Of a DNA stretch of 64,000 nucleotides, positions 47,430-55,910 are shown piece by piece; the first letter of the stretch is position 1; every line of letters begins with the position of its first letter. The stretch is from assembly GCF_000177535.2 (NCBI RefSeq), contig NC_015673.1, positions 1,178,001 to 1,242,000 of the forward strand, in the 5' to 3' direction. Under the pieces are notes generated by a model. The model was not told the DNA's origin. It did no database searches and saw only the letters and a program-made list of their open reading frames with translations. The translations under genes and the position numbers were made by a program. The stretch comes from Corynebacterium resistens DSM 45100. Lineage in GTDB: Bacteria > Actinomycetota > Actinomycetes > Mycobacteriales > Mycobacteriaceae.

Positions 47430-47679
47430 TCGGGGGTTCTCCTCGGTCAACGAGTGGAAGCGATTATTTATAGAAAATCTCGCAGTTGTACGGGCACTAT
47501 CCTAACGCTTGCGGGGAATCTGCTCACATTGACGGGCGATTGGTCCTCCGAATGCACGCCTTTTAAGGGGAGGGAAGTAGAAAAGCGACCAAAAATCGGT
47601 GGTGCCTGCACGCTGAAATGTTGTTTTACTAGTAACTTCGGGGGGAGCTATTGAGTCAATTCGAGGAGGCGGGTGACCC

Positions 47680-48978
47680 GTGGTGGACAGGGCAAGCAGC
47701 CAGTATGTGGACGCGGAACGCTGGCCACACCTAGTGGCGCCACTCGATGCCCCTTTTCAAGGGAAAAGGGCGCAGGAAGTTTCCACGCGCTTGGAGCAAC
47801 TGGCTGCGGAATACGATCTCTCGTTGACGGGAACGGATATTCCTTTCCTGAATGTTCACGATGGGGAACTTTTCGATCGGATTGTTGCCCATGGTTGGTT
47901 GGGGCTGGCGGAAAGTTACATGCTTGGGCAGTGGGACGCAGAGCCGTTGCCTGAAGTTTTAGAGGTTCTGTTGCAGCAGGATCTTGAGGGGCGCTTCGGT
48001 GCTTTTCTCAGTCGCAAGCGTAAACACGATACCTTTGGAGGCCCCCTGCCTGGGGAAGTGCCGGATGGACTCGTGGAACTCTATGCCGGAGAGACCCGTG
48101 CTTTGGGGGCAGCGCTTTTCAAATCGGCGGCGCGAACAACGGCGACTGAACAGGTCGCTGTTCCTGTCTCTGCAAAGTCTAAGAAGACGACCGACATCAC
48201 TTTGGATCTGACCTACTTTGGCGAACCTGATGGTGTGGACCGCCAAGACCTTGATGATGCCCAGCTGCGCCGTATTGAGAATATGCTGGACGAGGCCGGC
48301 GTGGGAGCCGGCGATCGCGTGCTGGAATTAACGAGTTCAGGGGGAACGCTGGCTATTCAGGCGGCTCGTCGTGGGGCTAGCGTGGATATTCTCACGAGTG
48401 ATGAAGAGCATGCCGAGACCGTGGCAGCTCGGGTGCGTTCAGCCGGAGTGGCCGGTGCCGTCCGGATTGAAATTATTGAAGGTAGTTTGCCATCGCCACG
48501 GCAGTGGTCCGGCAGCTATGATGTCATATTTTCAATTGAACGCATGGAAACCCTTGGCCGCGCAGGCATCCCGCATTTCCTCCGGGCTGTTGATCGCATG
48601 CTAGCTCGCGGCGGGGTGGCAGTGGTGCAGTCTATTGTTTCGACGCCGACTGCCCGCGCCACCGCTAGAGACTCGCTGGATGTCATGCGCGCCTACGTAT
48701 GGCCTGCGCTGGAGTATCCGTCGGTAGAAGACGTTCGTACAGCGACGTTATCCTCAACCAAGCTCAACCTGGTCGCGGAGAACTACCTTGGGTCCCACCT
48801 TGGGGCTACGCTGCCTTTGTGGCGAGCGAACTTTCTCGCTCGCGAGCGCCAGGCAGCGGCGGCTGGCTTCGAGCAGATTTTCCGTCGCTTGTGGGATTAC
48901 CAGCTAGCGCTTCATGAAGCGCTTTCCAATGCTGGGGACATCGATTGCGTGCAGTTCGTATTCGAGCCACGTAGCTAA
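47680..48978 (+). CDS. cyclopropane-fatty-acid synthase-like methyltransferase
   Basis: A 432-residue SAM-dependent methyltransferase of the CFA synthase/UfaA type. The N-terminal 200 residues include WLGLAESYMLGQWDAEPLPEVL; the methyltransferase core follows. The usual SAM loop DxGCGWGG is replaced by VLELTSSGGTLAIQAA, and the SIEMxEAVG motif appears as VIFSIERMETLGRAG. C-terminal helices with HLGATLPLWRANFLAR and FRRLWDYQLALHEA are family-like. It probably modifies unsaturated fatty acyl chains of membrane lipids, but the altered SAM motif leaves activity uncertain. The GTG start at 47680 follows GAGGAGG. It is divergent from ndh, as in C. glutamicum. Confidence 0.85.
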   Translation: MVDRASSQYVDAERWPHLVAPLDAPFQGKRAQEVSTRLEQLAAEYDLSLTGTDIPFLNVHDGELFDRIVAHGWLGLAESYMLGQWDAEPLPEVLEVLLQQDLEGRFGAFLSRKRKHDTFGGPLPGEVPDGLVELYAGETRALGAALFKSAARTTATEQVAVPVSAKSKKTTDITLDLTYFGEPDGVDRQDLDDAQLRRIENMLDEAGVGAGDRVLELTSSGGTLAIQAARRGASVDILTSDEEHAETVAARVRSAGVAGAVRIEIIEGSLPSPRQWSGSYDVIFSIERMETLGRAGIPHFLRAVDRMLARGGVAVVQSIVSTPTARATARDSLDVMRAYVWPALEYPSVEDVRTATLSSTKLNLVAENYLGSHLGATLPLWRANFLARERQAAAAGFEQIFRRLWDYQLALHEALSNAGDIDCVQFVFEPRS

Positions 48979-48990
48979 AACTACGTGGCT
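48965..48990. terminator. bidirectional hairpin between the methyltransferase and MHS transporter genes
   Basis: A perfect 10-bp stem (AGCCACGTAG with CTACGTGGCT) and a 6-base loop contain the methyltransferase stop codon. The two genes converge here with 37 bases between them. No T-run follows on either strand, so termination strength is uncertain. Confidence 0.65.
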
Positions 48991-49015
48991 AGAGGCATCC
49001 GCCTTCGTTTATTGG

Positions 49016-50419
49016 CTAGATGTGTTTCATATCGATGTGGTTTGTTTCCTTCATGAAGAACACCGCTATCAGGGTAATGGCGGTCGCCACGCCAAGGTAG
49101 ATGCCGACAGCGTACACGCCGTAGGAAGCAACTAGTGCCGTAGCGATGAATGGTGCAACTGCGGCCCCCAAGATAGATGCAACGTTGTAGGAAATACCAG
49201 AACCTGTGTAGCGGACGTTGGTGGGAAACATCTCGGGAAGTACGGCCGACATTGGTCCGAAAACTAGGCCCATTAGTGCCATGCCTATAGCCAACCAGAT
49301 GCCTACGGAAAGTTCGGTGGCGGTTTCTTCGTTCAAGAAGAAAGTAAAGCTGGTGGCGAAGACCAACATCATAATTGAAATGGCAGCGAGGTAATTCTTA
49401 CGGCCGAATCGATCCGCGAGGCGACCTGAGATGGGGACGGCGAGAGCGAAGAACCAAATTGTGATTAATTGAAGTTTCAGGAAATCCACGTACGGGATGC
49501 CCAATCCCCGAGTTATGGCAGGGTTGGCAATGCCGTAGGACAGTACCCATGTGGTCACGAGGTAAAACAACGTGTAAGTGGACAGCATAATGAATGTGCC
49601 TAGGATGAGCGGGCGCCAAGCGATCTTGAAAACATCGAGCACGGGGGCGTCGAGCTTCTTGCCCTTGTCCACGGCCTCTCGAAAGACCGGTGTTTCCTCT
49701 AGCTTGAAGCGAACGTAGAGGCCAATGATGACCATTACCGCAGAGAGCAAGAACGGAATACGCCAACCCCACTCCATGAAAGCGCCATCTGTCTTTCCAT
49801 TCTCGTGACCGAGGCCGATGACCAAAATGAGAAATAGCCCGTTTGCCAAAATGAATCCGAACGGTGCGCCGAGTTGAGGCCACATCGCTGCGCGCGCACG
49901 TTTGCCTGGTTCTGCATTTTCGGTTGCTAGAAGGGCTGCACCGGACCATTCACCACCCAGTCCCAAGCCTTGACAGAAGCGCATTAAGGCTAGAATCGCC
50001 GGGGCGATGATGCCGATGCTGGCATACGTTGGGAGAAGCCCGATGATGAAAGTGGCGATGCCCATGGTGAGCAGGGAAGCCACCAATGTCACCTTGCGCC
50101 CGGCGCGATCCCCGAAGTGTCCGAAGAGTACTGAGCCGAGAGGTCGTGCTATGAAAGCCAAACCAAAAGTGGCAAAGGAAGCCAGCAGCGCAACCGTAGG
50201 ATTATCGTTCTTGGGGAAGAACAGGTGCGGGAAGACGGCGACGGCTGCAGTGGCGTAGGCGTAGAAATCGTAAAACTCAATCGTCGTGCCGACGGTGGAG
50301 GCGAGGATAATCCGCCGGCGGACCGTTTTATCTGCGATGGGAGCAGCAGCTAATGCGGGGGACACCCCAGCGGGATCGGGGGAAAGGTTTGGACCAGTCG
50401 TAGGGGACATGCTCGACAT
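49016..50419 (-). CDS. MFS transporter, metabolite:H+ symporter (MHS) family
   Basis: A 467-residue protein with about twelve membrane helices. The first helix motif TTIEFYDFYAYATAAVAVF and the loop RPLGSVLFGHFGDRAGRKVTL are typical of the MHS subfamily (relatives: proline/betaine ProP, shikimate ShiA, KgtP). GLGLGGEWSGAALLATENA in helix 5 is also standard. The substrate is likely a carboxylate or compatible solute and cannot be fixed. It is divergent from the flavin dehydrogenase, with which it may share regulation. Confidence 0.9.
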   Translation of the reverse strand: MSSMSPTTGPNLSPDPAGVSPALAAAPIADKTVRRRIILASTVGTTIEFYDFYAYATAAVAVFPHLFFPKNDNPTVALLASFATFGLAFIARPLGSVLFGHFGDRAGRKVTLVASLLTMGIATFIIGLLPTYASIGIIAPAILALMRFCQGLGLGGEWSGAALLATENAEPGKRARAAMWPQLGAPFGFILANGLFLILVIGLGHENGKTDGAFMEWGWRIPFLLSAVMVIIGLYVRFKLEETPVFREAVDKGKKLDAPVLDVFKIAWRPLILGTFIMLSTYTLFYLVTTWVLSYGIANPAITRGLGIPYVDFLKLQLITIWFFALAVPISGRLADRFGRKNYLAAISIMMLVFATSFTFFLNEETATELSVGIWLAIGMALMGLVFGPMSAVLPEMFPTNVRYTGSGISYNVASILGAAVAPFIATALVASYGVYAVGIYLGVATAITLIAVFFMKETNHIDMKHI

Positions 50420-50574
50420 TCGACCTCCTTTGGTGAGAACCGGGATAGAAGTTAATAAAGAAAAGTATTAGAACGCGGAGGTCGGGGAGGGAAAACGCGA
50501 TTTTGGGGTCGAAGTAAGGGTGAAAACACTAATGTGATTTCGTGAACAAACACGTTGGAGATAGGGAGAACGCT

Positions 50575-52308
50575 ATGTCGACCACCAATGCTGCTGGCGC
50601 AGATACAGCAGCTCAAGTAATCATCGTCGGTGCAGGTCTGGCTGGTCTTGTCGCAGCCCATGAGGCAGTAAAAAGCGGTTTGAAGGTCTTGGTTTTGGAC
50701 CAAGAAAACCGAAATAACTTGGGTGGTCAGGCATTTTGGTCGCTGGGAGGTTTGTTCTACGTCAATAGCCCGGAGCAGCGCTTAATGGGGGTGAAGGATA
50801 GCGAAGAGCTCGCGTGGCGCGACTGGGAGAATTCGGCGGATTACGACGACGAAGAAAACGACTACTGGCCACGTAAATGGGGTAGAGAGTATGTGCGTTT
50901 CGCAGCCAACGAAAAGCGCGACTACCTGAAGGCGCTTGGTTTGAACGTTGTGCCGACCGTGGGGTGGGCGGAGCGTGGGCACGGTGATGCCTCAGCGCAC
51001 GGAAACTCTGTGCCGCGCTTCCACTTGACATGGGGTACTGGCCCTGAGGTCGTTCGTGTGTTCCGCGAACCACTCGAGGAAGCTGAACGTCAAGGCAAGA
51101 TTGAATTCCGGTTCCGGCATCAAGTCGATGAGTTGCTCACAGAAGCTGATGGTGCAGGTGTTCGTGTGGTTGGTGTGCGCGGGAGCGTGCTTGAACCCAC
51201 CAACTTGGAGCGCGGTAAAGCGAGTTCGCGTGAGGTCGTGGGGGAGTTCGAACTCAAAGCACCAGCCGTGGTGGTCACAACCGGTGGTATCGGGGGCAAC
51301 CTTGACCTCGTGCGCCGGACGTGGCCAACCGAACGCTGGGGTGAATGCCCGAAGGAAATGGTGCAAGGCGTGCCTGCGCACGTTGACGGGCGCATGATTG
51401 AAATTTCGAATCGTGCCGGTGCGAGACTAACGAATACCGACCGGATGTGGCACTACACCGAAGGCATGATGAACTGGGATCCGATTTGGCCCACCCACGG
51501 CATCCGAATCATTCCCGGCCCCAGTGCTCTGTGGCTAGATGCGGAAGGAAATCGCTTGCCAACCACGCTGATTCCTGGCGGTGACAACCTCGCCACCTTG
51601 GAACACATTGGACGCACGGGACATGGCTACTCCTGGTTTGTGCTCACCAAGGCTATTGCCGACAAGGAATTCATTTTCTCGGGATCGGAGCAGAATCCGG
51701 ACCTTACTATCAAGAAACTGAAGAACCTATTGTCCAAGGTGGGGCCCGGTACGCACCCAGCCATCCAGAACTTCATGGACCACGGTGAGGATTGGGTGAT
51801 TGCCGACAACCTGGAAAAGCTCGTTGAAGGAATGAATGGCATTACTGCTGAAGGTGCCCCGCAGATTGATGTTGCGAACCTGCGCCGAGTGATCGAGGAT
51901 CGCGATAGTCAGCTGGATAACAAATTCTCCAAGGATGCTCAGATTAACTACATCCGAACAGCACGTGGCTATCTCGGCGACAAGATTGTTCGCTGCGCTG
52001 CACCCCATAGGCTGCTCGATGAATCCAAGGGGCCACTCATCGCGGTTCGCCTGCGCATTCTAACCCGCAAGACATTGGGCGGTATTGAAACCGACCTTTC
52101 CGGTCGCTGTGTGCAATCCGACGGATCCGTGTTGCCTGGCCTGTATGCTGCCGGCGAGGCAGCTGGTTTCGGCGGCGGTGGCATGCATGGAAAGAATGCA
52201 CTGGAAGGCACGTTCCTGGGCGGCTGCATCCATTCTGGCAAACGCGTGGGGGAGGCTCTCAAACCACAAATCGAAGCATTGCGAGTGGAGTCTGACGGGT
52301 CGCGCTAA
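50575..52308 (+). CDS. FAD-dependent dehydrogenase (KstD/fumarate-reductase-like)
   Basis: A 577-residue flavoprotein of the FAD_binding_2 family. The dinucleotide motif VIIVGAGLAGLVAAHEA is at the N-terminus. LGGQAFWSLGGLFYV follows, and the C-terminal GLYAAGEAAGFGGGGMHGKNALEGTFLGGCIHSG closes the FAD site. Relatives include 3-ketosteroid delta-1-dehydrogenase, fumarate reductase flavoprotein and urocanate reductase; no specific substrate motif is clear. I chose ATG 50575 after AGGGAGA. A GTG at 50542 is less likely. It is followed by an amidase gene 75 bases downstream on the same strand. Confidence 0.88.
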   Translation: MSTTNAAGADTAAQVIIVGAGLAGLVAAHEAVKSGLKVLVLDQENRNNLGGQAFWSLGGLFYVNSPEQRLMGVKDSEELAWRDWENSADYDDEENDYWPRKWGREYVRFAANEKRDYLKALGLNVVPTVGWAERGHGDASAHGNSVPRFHLTWGTGPEVVRVFREPLEEAERQGKIEFRFRHQVDELLTEADGAGVRVVGVRGSVLEPTNLERGKASSREVVGEFELKAPAVVVTTGGIGGNLDLVRRTWPTERWGECPKEMVQGVPAHVDGRMIEISNRAGARLTNTDRMWHYTEGMMNWDPIWPTHGIRIIPGPSALWLDAEGNRLPTTLIPGGDNLATLEHIGRTGHGYSWFVLTKAIADKEFIFSGSEQNPDLTIKKLKNLLSKVGPGTHPAIQNFMDHGEDWVIADNLEKLVEGMNGITAEGAPQIDVANLRRVIEDRDSQLDNKFSKDAQINYIRTARGYLGDKIVRCAAPHRLLDESKGPLIAVRLRILTRKTLGGIETDLSGRCVQSDGSVLPGLYAAGEAAGFGGGGMHGKNALEGTFLGGCIHSGKRVGEALKPQIEALRVESDGSR

Positions 52309-52383
52309 CTGCAGTAATGACCTGAAGCCGAAGCCGGTCCTGCGTGCACTAGTTGCACCTATGAACTCTGGAGGTTTTATACC

Positions 52384-53793
52384 GTGGAAAGCAGCCTGCC
52401 CGTTTTCGGGCCTGCAGAGCAACAATGGCACGATTTCTCCGTAGCTCAGTGGCGAGAAGCTGCCATTGCGCACGGGGCCGAATCGGGGATCCGCGCTGCG
52501 CTGCAGCGCATCCGCACCCGGGATTCGCTGATCAATGCGTTTTCTACTGTGCTCGATGCGCAGGCTCTGGAATCAGCTAGGCGACTCGATCTATCGATGG
52601 CATCCCGCGGTGACCACCACCAGCGAAACGCGCAAGTCGGCCCCCTGTTTGGTGTGCCGATCGCGATTAAGGAAGAAGTGGACGTGGCGGGAACAGTCAC
52701 TACCTTCGGTACGAACGCGAACTCCACAAAACGTTGCAAAGATGCGGAGATTGTCTCTCGGCTGCGACGTGCCGGCGCCATTATCATCGGCAAGACCACC
52801 ATGCCTGCTTTTGGCGCTTTTCCTTTCACGGAATCTGAAGCCACTGGTATCACTCGTAATCCCTATGATCTTTCCCGCACCCCCGGCGGTTCATCGGGTG
52901 GTACCGCGGCGGCGATCGCAGCGGGAATGGTGCCGGCGGCGATTGGTGGTGATGGCGGAGGTTCGGTTCGCATTCCCGCGGCGCACTGCGGTTTAGTGGG
53001 ATTGAAACCTGGACGTGGAGTTCTACCGACGGATCCTTACCCCGATCTCTGGTTGTCGCTGGGAACTGCTGGTCCACTGGGTAAGTGTGTGCAGGATGTT
53101 TCTTTGGTTTACGACGCCCTTTTGGGGCGTGATACCCATCTGCCACTAGGCTCGCGGAGCTCCCATGAGCGGCCCTTAAGGGTAGCCTTCGATCTGCACC
53201 CCGTGAGTCCTTTCACTCCGCCCCATCGGGAACACGTGGCCGCTGTCCATAGAGTGGTAGGGGAACTGGAACGCGCTGGGCATGGCGTCGAAAAGAAGCA
53301 ATTTAGGTACCCCGATCCCACACCAGCATTTCTTGTGCAGTTTTACGCAGGCATCCGAGAAGAAATTGCGAGGCTCGATCATCCGGAATGGATTGAGCCT
53401 CGCCATAAGAGGACGGCGCTAATGGGGGCCTGGACCAAGCCAGCGGCGGTGCAGGAGTGGGCGCGGCGAGCCTCGGAGCGGCTGGGGAACATCGTGGAAA
53501 AAGAGGTGTTTGGCCGCTACGACCTTTTGTTAACTCCAACCGTGGCGGGCCGGCCGATGAAGGCGGGGAAGCTAATGAAAATGGGTACGATAGCGGCGCA
53601 GTTGGCCAGTTTGCCCTCAGTCGCATATACCGCGACGTGGAATGTTAGTGGCCATCCGGCGATTGCACTTCCAGTGGGGGTGGGAAGCGATGGTTTGCCC
53701 GTTAGTGTGCAACTGGTGGCCTCGCGTGAAGGTGGGGAGGAGCTGCTGCTTGATGTGGCGGCGACACTTGAGGACTTATTGAGGCGGAACTAG
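52384..53793 (+). CDS. amidase-signature family hydrolase
   Basis: A 469-residue amidase with the Ser-cisSer-Lys machinery: Lys in GVPIAIKEEVDVAG and the Gly/Ser-rich signature TPGGSSGGTAAAIAAG followed by GGDGGGSVRIPAAHCGLVGLKP. The C-terminal TPTVAGRPMKAG and WNVSGHPAIALPVG are typical. It hydrolyses an amide to acid and ammonia; it could also be a GatA-like paralogue, but no gatC/gatB is adjacent. The GTG start at 52384 follows TGGAGG. The stop codon lies inside the first unit of a 20-bp tandem repeat. Confidence 0.92.
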   Translation: MESSLPVFGPAEQQWHDFSVAQWREAAIAHGAESGIRAALQRIRTRDSLINAFSTVLDAQALESARRLDLSMASRGDHHQRNAQVGPLFGVPIAIKEEVDVAGTVTTFGTNANSTKRCKDAEIVSRLRRAGAIIIGKTTMPAFGAFPFTESEATGITRNPYDLSRTPGGSSGGTAAAIAAGMVPAAIGGDGGGSVRIPAAHCGLVGLKPGRGVLPTDPYPDLWLSLGTAGPLGKCVQDVSLVYDALLGRDTHLPLGSRSSHERPLRVAFDLHPVSPFTPPHREHVAAVHRVVGELERAGHGVEKKQFRYPDPTPAFLVQFYAGIREEIARLDHPEWIEPRHKRTALMGAWTKPAAVQEWARRASERLGNIVEKEVFGRYDLLLTPTVAGRPMKAGKLMKMGTIAAQLASLPSVAYTATWNVSGHPAIALPVGVGSDGLPVSVQLVASREGGEELLLDVAATLEDLLRRN

Positions 53794-53859
53794 AGGGGCT
53801 CTGTCAGAACTAGAGAGCCTCTGTCAGAACTAGAGGCCTCTGTCAGAAGTAGAGGGCCC
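53787..53859. repeat. 20-bp tandem repeat at the amidase stop codon
   Basis: Three and a half copies of a unit of the form GAACTAGAGGGGCTCTGTCA run from 53787 to 53859, with unit starts at 53787, 53807, 53827 and 53846 (the third is 19 bases). The first copy supplies the amidase stop TAG. Neighbouring units can pair (GCCTCT with AGAGGC), so the array may fold into alternative hairpins. Confidence 0.85.
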
Positions 53860-54061
53860 AGTGAGGCAGAAGTTGCTAGAGGGGTCAAGGGTCGACTTTT
53901 CCAGCAACGCTACATTTGGGGGTAAAACTTAGTTAATTAAAATTATTTTCATGGTTCCACAGTGAGTTAGGGGGAGCATCACCATACTGAATGCATCGAA
54001 TTTTCGTGTAAGCGCGGAGATTCGATCTGACTAGAAGTCGATGTGATTGGAAGGTGGAATA

Positions 54062-55597
54062 GTGGGGAAGTTGCGAGGGGTTAAAGGTAAGGCGCTACTT
54101 ACGACGGTGTTGGTGCTAGGGTTAACCTTTGGGGGTGCTGGGGTGGCGATTGCGCAGGAAGGTTCGTCTGGCGGAGGTCAGGGGTCTTCGAGTCAAAATG
54201 CGGAGGGGCGTTCTGGCCAGAAATCTGAAGGGGCGCCAGGTCAGGCTGAAGGATCCTCGGGAGGAGCTGTTGGGTCCTCAGGTGGGGCACCGCGGGTGGA
54301 GAAAGGTGACCACGATCCTTTCTATGACACTGTCAACGTGTCCGGTAAGAACCCCGGCGATGTGGTGAAGACTCAACAGGCGCCCTATGGGCGAATCTTT
54401 GGCGGCTTGGACTACAAGCTGCCGAGTACGGTGCAGAAGATCATGTACACCTCCACCACTCAAACGGGGGAAAAGGTGCCCGTGACCGGCTATGTTGTGG
54501 AACCCACGGTGGCCTGGAAAGGAAAGGGGCCACGGCCGACTGTGGTGGTTGGCCGTGGGACGGTTGGCCAAGGCGACCAGTGTGCGCCTTCCCGCAACTG
54601 GCCGCTGGATAAGCAGCCCGACCCGATTACATCTCAGCGCGCTGTAGCGTTGGAGGGGCTCTATGACTGGGTATTCGCCAACCAGGGCGTGCGGGTGGTT
54701 GTGACGGATTACGTGGGGATGGGCACCGATGGAGTTCATACCTACATGAACCGGCTGGATCAGGCACATGCCATGATCGATGCCGCTCGCGCAGCACGAA
54801 ATGTTGCGAAGGAAAACGGCGAGCAATTCGGCAAGGTTGCTTTCTATGGGCATTCTCAAGGTGGCGGAGCCTCGGCGGCTGCGATCGAGGCCGTAGGGGA
54901 GTATGCGCCCGATCTGGAGCCGGCGGGTGCTTATGCGTCGGCTCCGCCGGCAGACCTGGATGCGGTGCAGCGCAATATCGATGGTTCTGACCTGGTGGGA
55001 GCGATTGGATTCACCATCAATGGGCTGCTTGCGCGTTACCCGGAGTTGGAAGCTGACCTAGAGGCAAACCTTAACGAAAAGGGCAAGGCAGCAATTGAAG
55101 ATCTCAAGACGATGTGCACAAATGAGATCACCGAAAAGTATGGGCACCAGAAGACCTCAATGTGGACCAAAGATGGTCGAAGCCTTGACGAGTTGTTGAA
55201 GTCCATGCCGAAAGCGCGGGCGGCGATGGAGGATCAGCGCATCGGAAAGTCCAAGCCAGCCGCGCCCGTCATGATTGTCTCGGGTCGCCACGATCTCAAT
55301 GTTGAGTACCAGCAGGCGAAAGACTTGGCCTCTAAGTGGTGTTCCAAGGGTTCGCCTGTGGTGTACCGAGATGACTACATGGCAAAGATCGGGGATTACA
55401 ACCACTTTGTACAAGCGATTTCTGGTGCCGAATTTGGTATCCCATTCGTTCTAGATCGTTTCAACGGGGTGCCGGTCAAGGGCAGTTGTCAGATCCCGGA
55501 TAAGCCAAATCCAGTTGGCAGCGCTCAAGGTTCCGCGGAAGGCTCCGCGAACTTGTCGAGCGTTGCGATTGGGTCGAGCCGGCTCGGTAGTAGTTAG
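54062..55597 (+). CDS. secreted LIP-family triacylglycerol lipase
   Basis: A 511-residue secreted protein. The signal peptide (KALLTTVLVLGLTFGGAGVAIAQ) is followed by a Gly/Ser-rich linker (about residues 32-80) and a LIP-type (PF03583-like) alpha/beta hydrolase domain. Visible features are YGRIFGGLDYKLPSTV, the nucleophile in FYGHSQGGGASAA, IVSGRHDLNVEY and the His in YNHFVQA. Cys residues (GDQCAPS, KTMCTNE, KWCSKG, GSCQIP) suggest two disulfides. Lipid release from the host or environment suits a lipophilic Corynebacterium. I chose GTG 54062 after AGGTGG. It appears monocistronic. Confidence 0.88.
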   Translation: MGKLRGVKGKALLTTVLVLGLTFGGAGVAIAQEGSSGGGQGSSSQNAEGRSGQKSEGAPGQAEGSSGGAVGSSGGAPRVEKGDHDPFYDTVNVSGKNPGDVVKTQQAPYGRIFGGLDYKLPSTVQKIMYTSTTQTGEKVPVTGYVVEPTVAWKGKGPRPTVVVGRGTVGQGDQCAPSRNWPLDKQPDPITSQRAVALEGLYDWVFANQGVRVVVTDYVGMGTDGVHTYMNRLDQAHAMIDAARAARNVAKENGEQFGKVAFYGHSQGGGASAAAIEAVGEYAPDLEPAGAYASAPPADLDAVQRNIDGSDLVGAIGFTINGLLARYPELEADLEANLNEKGKAAIEDLKTMCTNEITEKYGHQKTSMWTKDGRSLDELLKSMPKARAAMEDQRIGKSKPAAPVMIVSGRHDLNVEYQQAKDLASKWCSKGSPVVYRDDYMAKIGDYNHFVQAISGAEFGIPFVLDRFNGVPVKGSCQIPDKPNPVGSAQGSAEGSANLSSVAIGSSRLGSS

Positions 55598-55654
55598 TCG
55601 CGGGTGGTTTTAGTTTCGAGCCTCGTGTGCGGAGCTTTGATCTGGGGCGTAAAG

Positions 55655-55676
55655 GCTCGAGGTGTGAACCTCGGGC
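55655..55676 (+). terminator. hairpin downstream of the lipase gene
   Basis: A 9-bp stem (GCTCGAGGT with ACCTCGGGC, one G-T pair) closes a GTGA loop, 58 bases after the lipase stop. There is no T-run, so it may be a weak terminator or an RNA-stabilising structure. Confidence 0.4.
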
Positions 55677-55754
55677 GTGGGCCTTGCGTGGAAGCTAGAG
55701 AGTCGAGGGGCTAAGGGGGAAGGGGGGCGGCAGCCTCCTTATTCACGAAGTGAC

Positions 55755-55768
55755 ATAATATATATTAT
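55755..55768. promoter_or_regulatory. AT-only 14-bp palindrome upstream of trkH
   Basis: ATAATATATATTAT at 55755-55768 is a perfect palindrome in otherwise GC-rich DNA. It contains -10-like hexamers on both strands (TATATT, TATTAT) and lies about 145 bases before trkH. It may be the trkH promoter core, an operator, or both. Confidence 0.4.
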
Positions 55769-55910
55769 CGGCGTAATGGGTTGCGACGTGCCAATACGCA
55801 TATTGCTCTGATTCGATTGCCTTGCCGGCGTCAAAGAAATGTAAAAATCCCGCCAGCGATGTTCGCGAAGTGCTAGCCAAAGTAGCTTCTCGGGTCTAGG
55901 GTTATCCCTC

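Larger units (their letters stand above)
55598..55910. other. 313-bp intergenic region before trkH
   Basis: No gene was found. The first part has a strong hairpin at 55655-55676 and a purine-rich stretch at 55700-55732. The second part has an AT palindrome at 55755-55768 and about 140 bases of leader before the trkH GTG. I looked for ydaO/c-di-AMP and M-box riboswitch landmarks and did not recognise them. Confidence 0.5.

Noticed and set aside
55770..55910. c-di-AMP (ydaO) riboswitch before trkH
   Set aside because: I looked for its conserved blocks and did not see them; a structured leader remains possible.
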